This document shows, one piece after another, positions 5,452 to 6,083 of a stretch of DNA of 6,083 nucleotides. Source of the DNA: Verrucomicrobia subdivision 3 bacterium UBA7542 (GTDB taxonomy: Bacteria > Verrucomicrobiota > Verrucomicrobiia > Limisphaerales > UBA11358); NCBI GenBank assembly GCA_002479245.1, contig DLMG01000176.1, positions 1 through 6,083 of the forward strand. The letters are read 5' to 3'. The position numbers and the translations under genes were made by a program. The stretch's first letter is position 1. Each line of letters starts with the position of its first letter. A model generated the notes under the pieces. The model saw only the letters and a program-made list of their open reading frames with translations. It made no database searches and was not told where the DNA came from.

Positions 5452-6083
5452 TCACGCGCCTTTGGCCAGCGCCTCGTTCACGCTGCCGCGCCGGTAGCCC
5501 TGCAAATCCAGCGTCACGTGCGCGTAGCCGATTTTTTTCAACGCTTCGGCCACTTTTGTCGTGACACCGTTCTCCAAAAACCGCGGAATTTCCGTCGGCC
5601 CAAGCTCAATGCGGGCCAAATGACTGGTTGAGGGTTGAGCCCCGAAGGCATTCGGGGTGCAGTTGAGGGTTGAGGGCAACGCCTTGGCTGTCGGCGATTG
5701 GTTATTGGCTATGCGCAACTCATGATGCCTCACCCGGACATCATGGAATCCCAAGTCGCGCAGGACATATTCCGCCGCTTCAATCATCCGCAGCTTTTCC
5801 GGCGTCACCGGCTCGCCGTAGGGGATGCGCGAGCTGAGGCAGGCCATTTGCGGTTTGTCCGCCGTCGGCAAACCGAGCCGTGCCGACAACTCGCGGATTT
5901 CTGATTTCGTCAAACCAACTTCCTTGAGCGGCGCGCGCACCTGAAATTCCGCCGCGGCTTGTGCGCCCGGACGGAAATCGCCGTTGTCGCTGGCGTTTTC
6001 GCCGTAGGCAATCACCGCGAATTTTTCCGCGCGCGCAATCGGCGCCAGTTGCTCGAACAATTCGTGCTTGCAGAAATAGCAGC
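5452..6083 (-). CDS. larE: LarE-type ATP-dependent sulfur transferase, 5' end outside the window
   Basis: The C-terminal ~210 codons of an N-type ATP pyrophosphatase relative. LarE inserts sulfur into the pyridinium precursor of the nickel-pincer nucleotide cofactor used by lactate racemase LarA and related enzymes; it acts in the cytoplasm. Visible family motifs in order are CYFCKHEL (6081-6058), GENASDNGDFRPG, LTKSEIRELSARLGLP, KPQMACLSSRIPYG, RVRHH, LARIEL, and VTLDLQGYRRGSVNEAL near the end. The PP-loop ATP site lies beyond 6083. The Cys of MACLSSR (5839-5841) appears to match the sulfur-donating Cys176 of Lactobacillus LarE, and the RVR pair the substrate-site arginines. With the CxxC at 6081-6070 there are three family-position cysteines, as in the Fe-S-cluster LarE subtype. 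A 33-residue in-frame insert separates RVRHHE from LARIEL. Apart from it, spacing of motifs is normal and no stop interrupts the frame. It ends 36 nt before gspF. Confidence 0.9.
   Translation of the reverse strand, partial: CYFCKHELFEQLAPIARAEKFAVIAYGENASDNGDFRPGAQAAAEFQVRAPLKEVGLTKSEIRELSARLGLPTADKPQMACLSSRIPYGEPVTPEKLRMIEAAEYVLRDLGFHDVRVRHHELRIANNQSPTAKALPSTLNCTPNAFGAQPSTSHLARIELGPTEIPRFLENGVTTKVAEALKKIGYAHVTLDLQGYRRGSVNEALAKGA
5620..5718 (-). repeat. in-frame repeat-like insert within larE
   Basis: Ninety-nine bases encode 33 residues between two larE motifs that are normally nearly adjacent (RVRHHE and LARIEL). The stretch is unlike ordinary coding sequence. A perfect 7-bp inverted repeat, CCCCGAA (5640-5646) and TTCGGGG (5651-5657), encloses a 4-base loop. 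It sits between two identical 13-nt direct repeats, GTTGAGGGTTGAG, at 5627-5639 and 5662-5674, each built of a 7-nt tandem unit. A further low-complexity part, GATTGGTTATTGG, lies at 5695-5707. TTG occurs at both boundaries on the minus strand, which could be a 3-base target duplication. The length is a multiple of three and no stop appears in frame, so larE stays open. The best reading is a non-autonomous palindromic repeat that inserted into a surface turn; the exact ends are uncertain by a few bases. Confidence 0.65.

Noticed and set aside
6058..6060. TTG codon as a possible start of a shorter larE
   Set aside because: The frame stays open to the window edge and includes the conserved CYFCKHEL upstream, so the gene simply continues beyond 6083.

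Overview
The window looks like a chromosomal piece of a moderately GC-rich Gram-negative bacterium, most likely a member of the Verrucomicrobiota (Pedosphaera/Limisphaerales-like). I infer this from three things. The pseudopilins carry Ala rather than Gly before the cleavage point (RAFTLIE, RAFSLLE). There is a Cys-x-Cys/Cys-x-x-Cys zinc-ribbon protein of a style common in that phylum. Short GC-rich or palindromic repeat-like elements lie between and inside genes. None of these proves the taxonomy.

All substantial genes lie on the minus strand, so the window is best read from right to left. At the right edge is the C-terminal two thirds of larE (5452-6083), a sulfur transferase for the nickel-pincer cofactor. 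Its reading frame carries an unusual in-frame 99-nt insert (5620-5718) that looks like a mobile palindromic repeat. After a 36-nt gap comes a compact type II secretion block: gspF (4144-5415), a gspH-type pseudopilin (3572-4135), gspI (3135-3575), gspJ (2437-3138) and gspK (1382-2437). Gaps are 8 nt or less, and the last three junctions overlap (ATGA, ATGA, TGATG), so F-H-I-J-K is almost certainly one translationally coupled operon. Corrected starts matter for H, I and K, where longer in-frame extensions exist but are not real.

Downstream of gspK is a 103-nt non-coding gap with a GC-rich hairpin. Two unnamed genes follow: a small secreted protein (817-1278) and a zinc-ribbon plus coiled-coil protein (39-740). 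At the far left an apparent C-terminal tail of a convergent plus-strand gene ends at 36, and an imperfect hairpin with a T-run may terminate minus-strand transcription.

Functionally, GspF is the inner-membrane platform on which the assembly ATPase acts. GspH, I, J and K are the minor pseudopilins, with I-J-K forming the tip complex of the pseudopilus. The major pseudopilin GspG, the ATPase GspE, the secretin GspD, GspC/L/M and the prepilin peptidase are not in the window. No gap exceeds 300 bases. No tRNA, rRNA, CRISPR array, integrase or transposase was seen.
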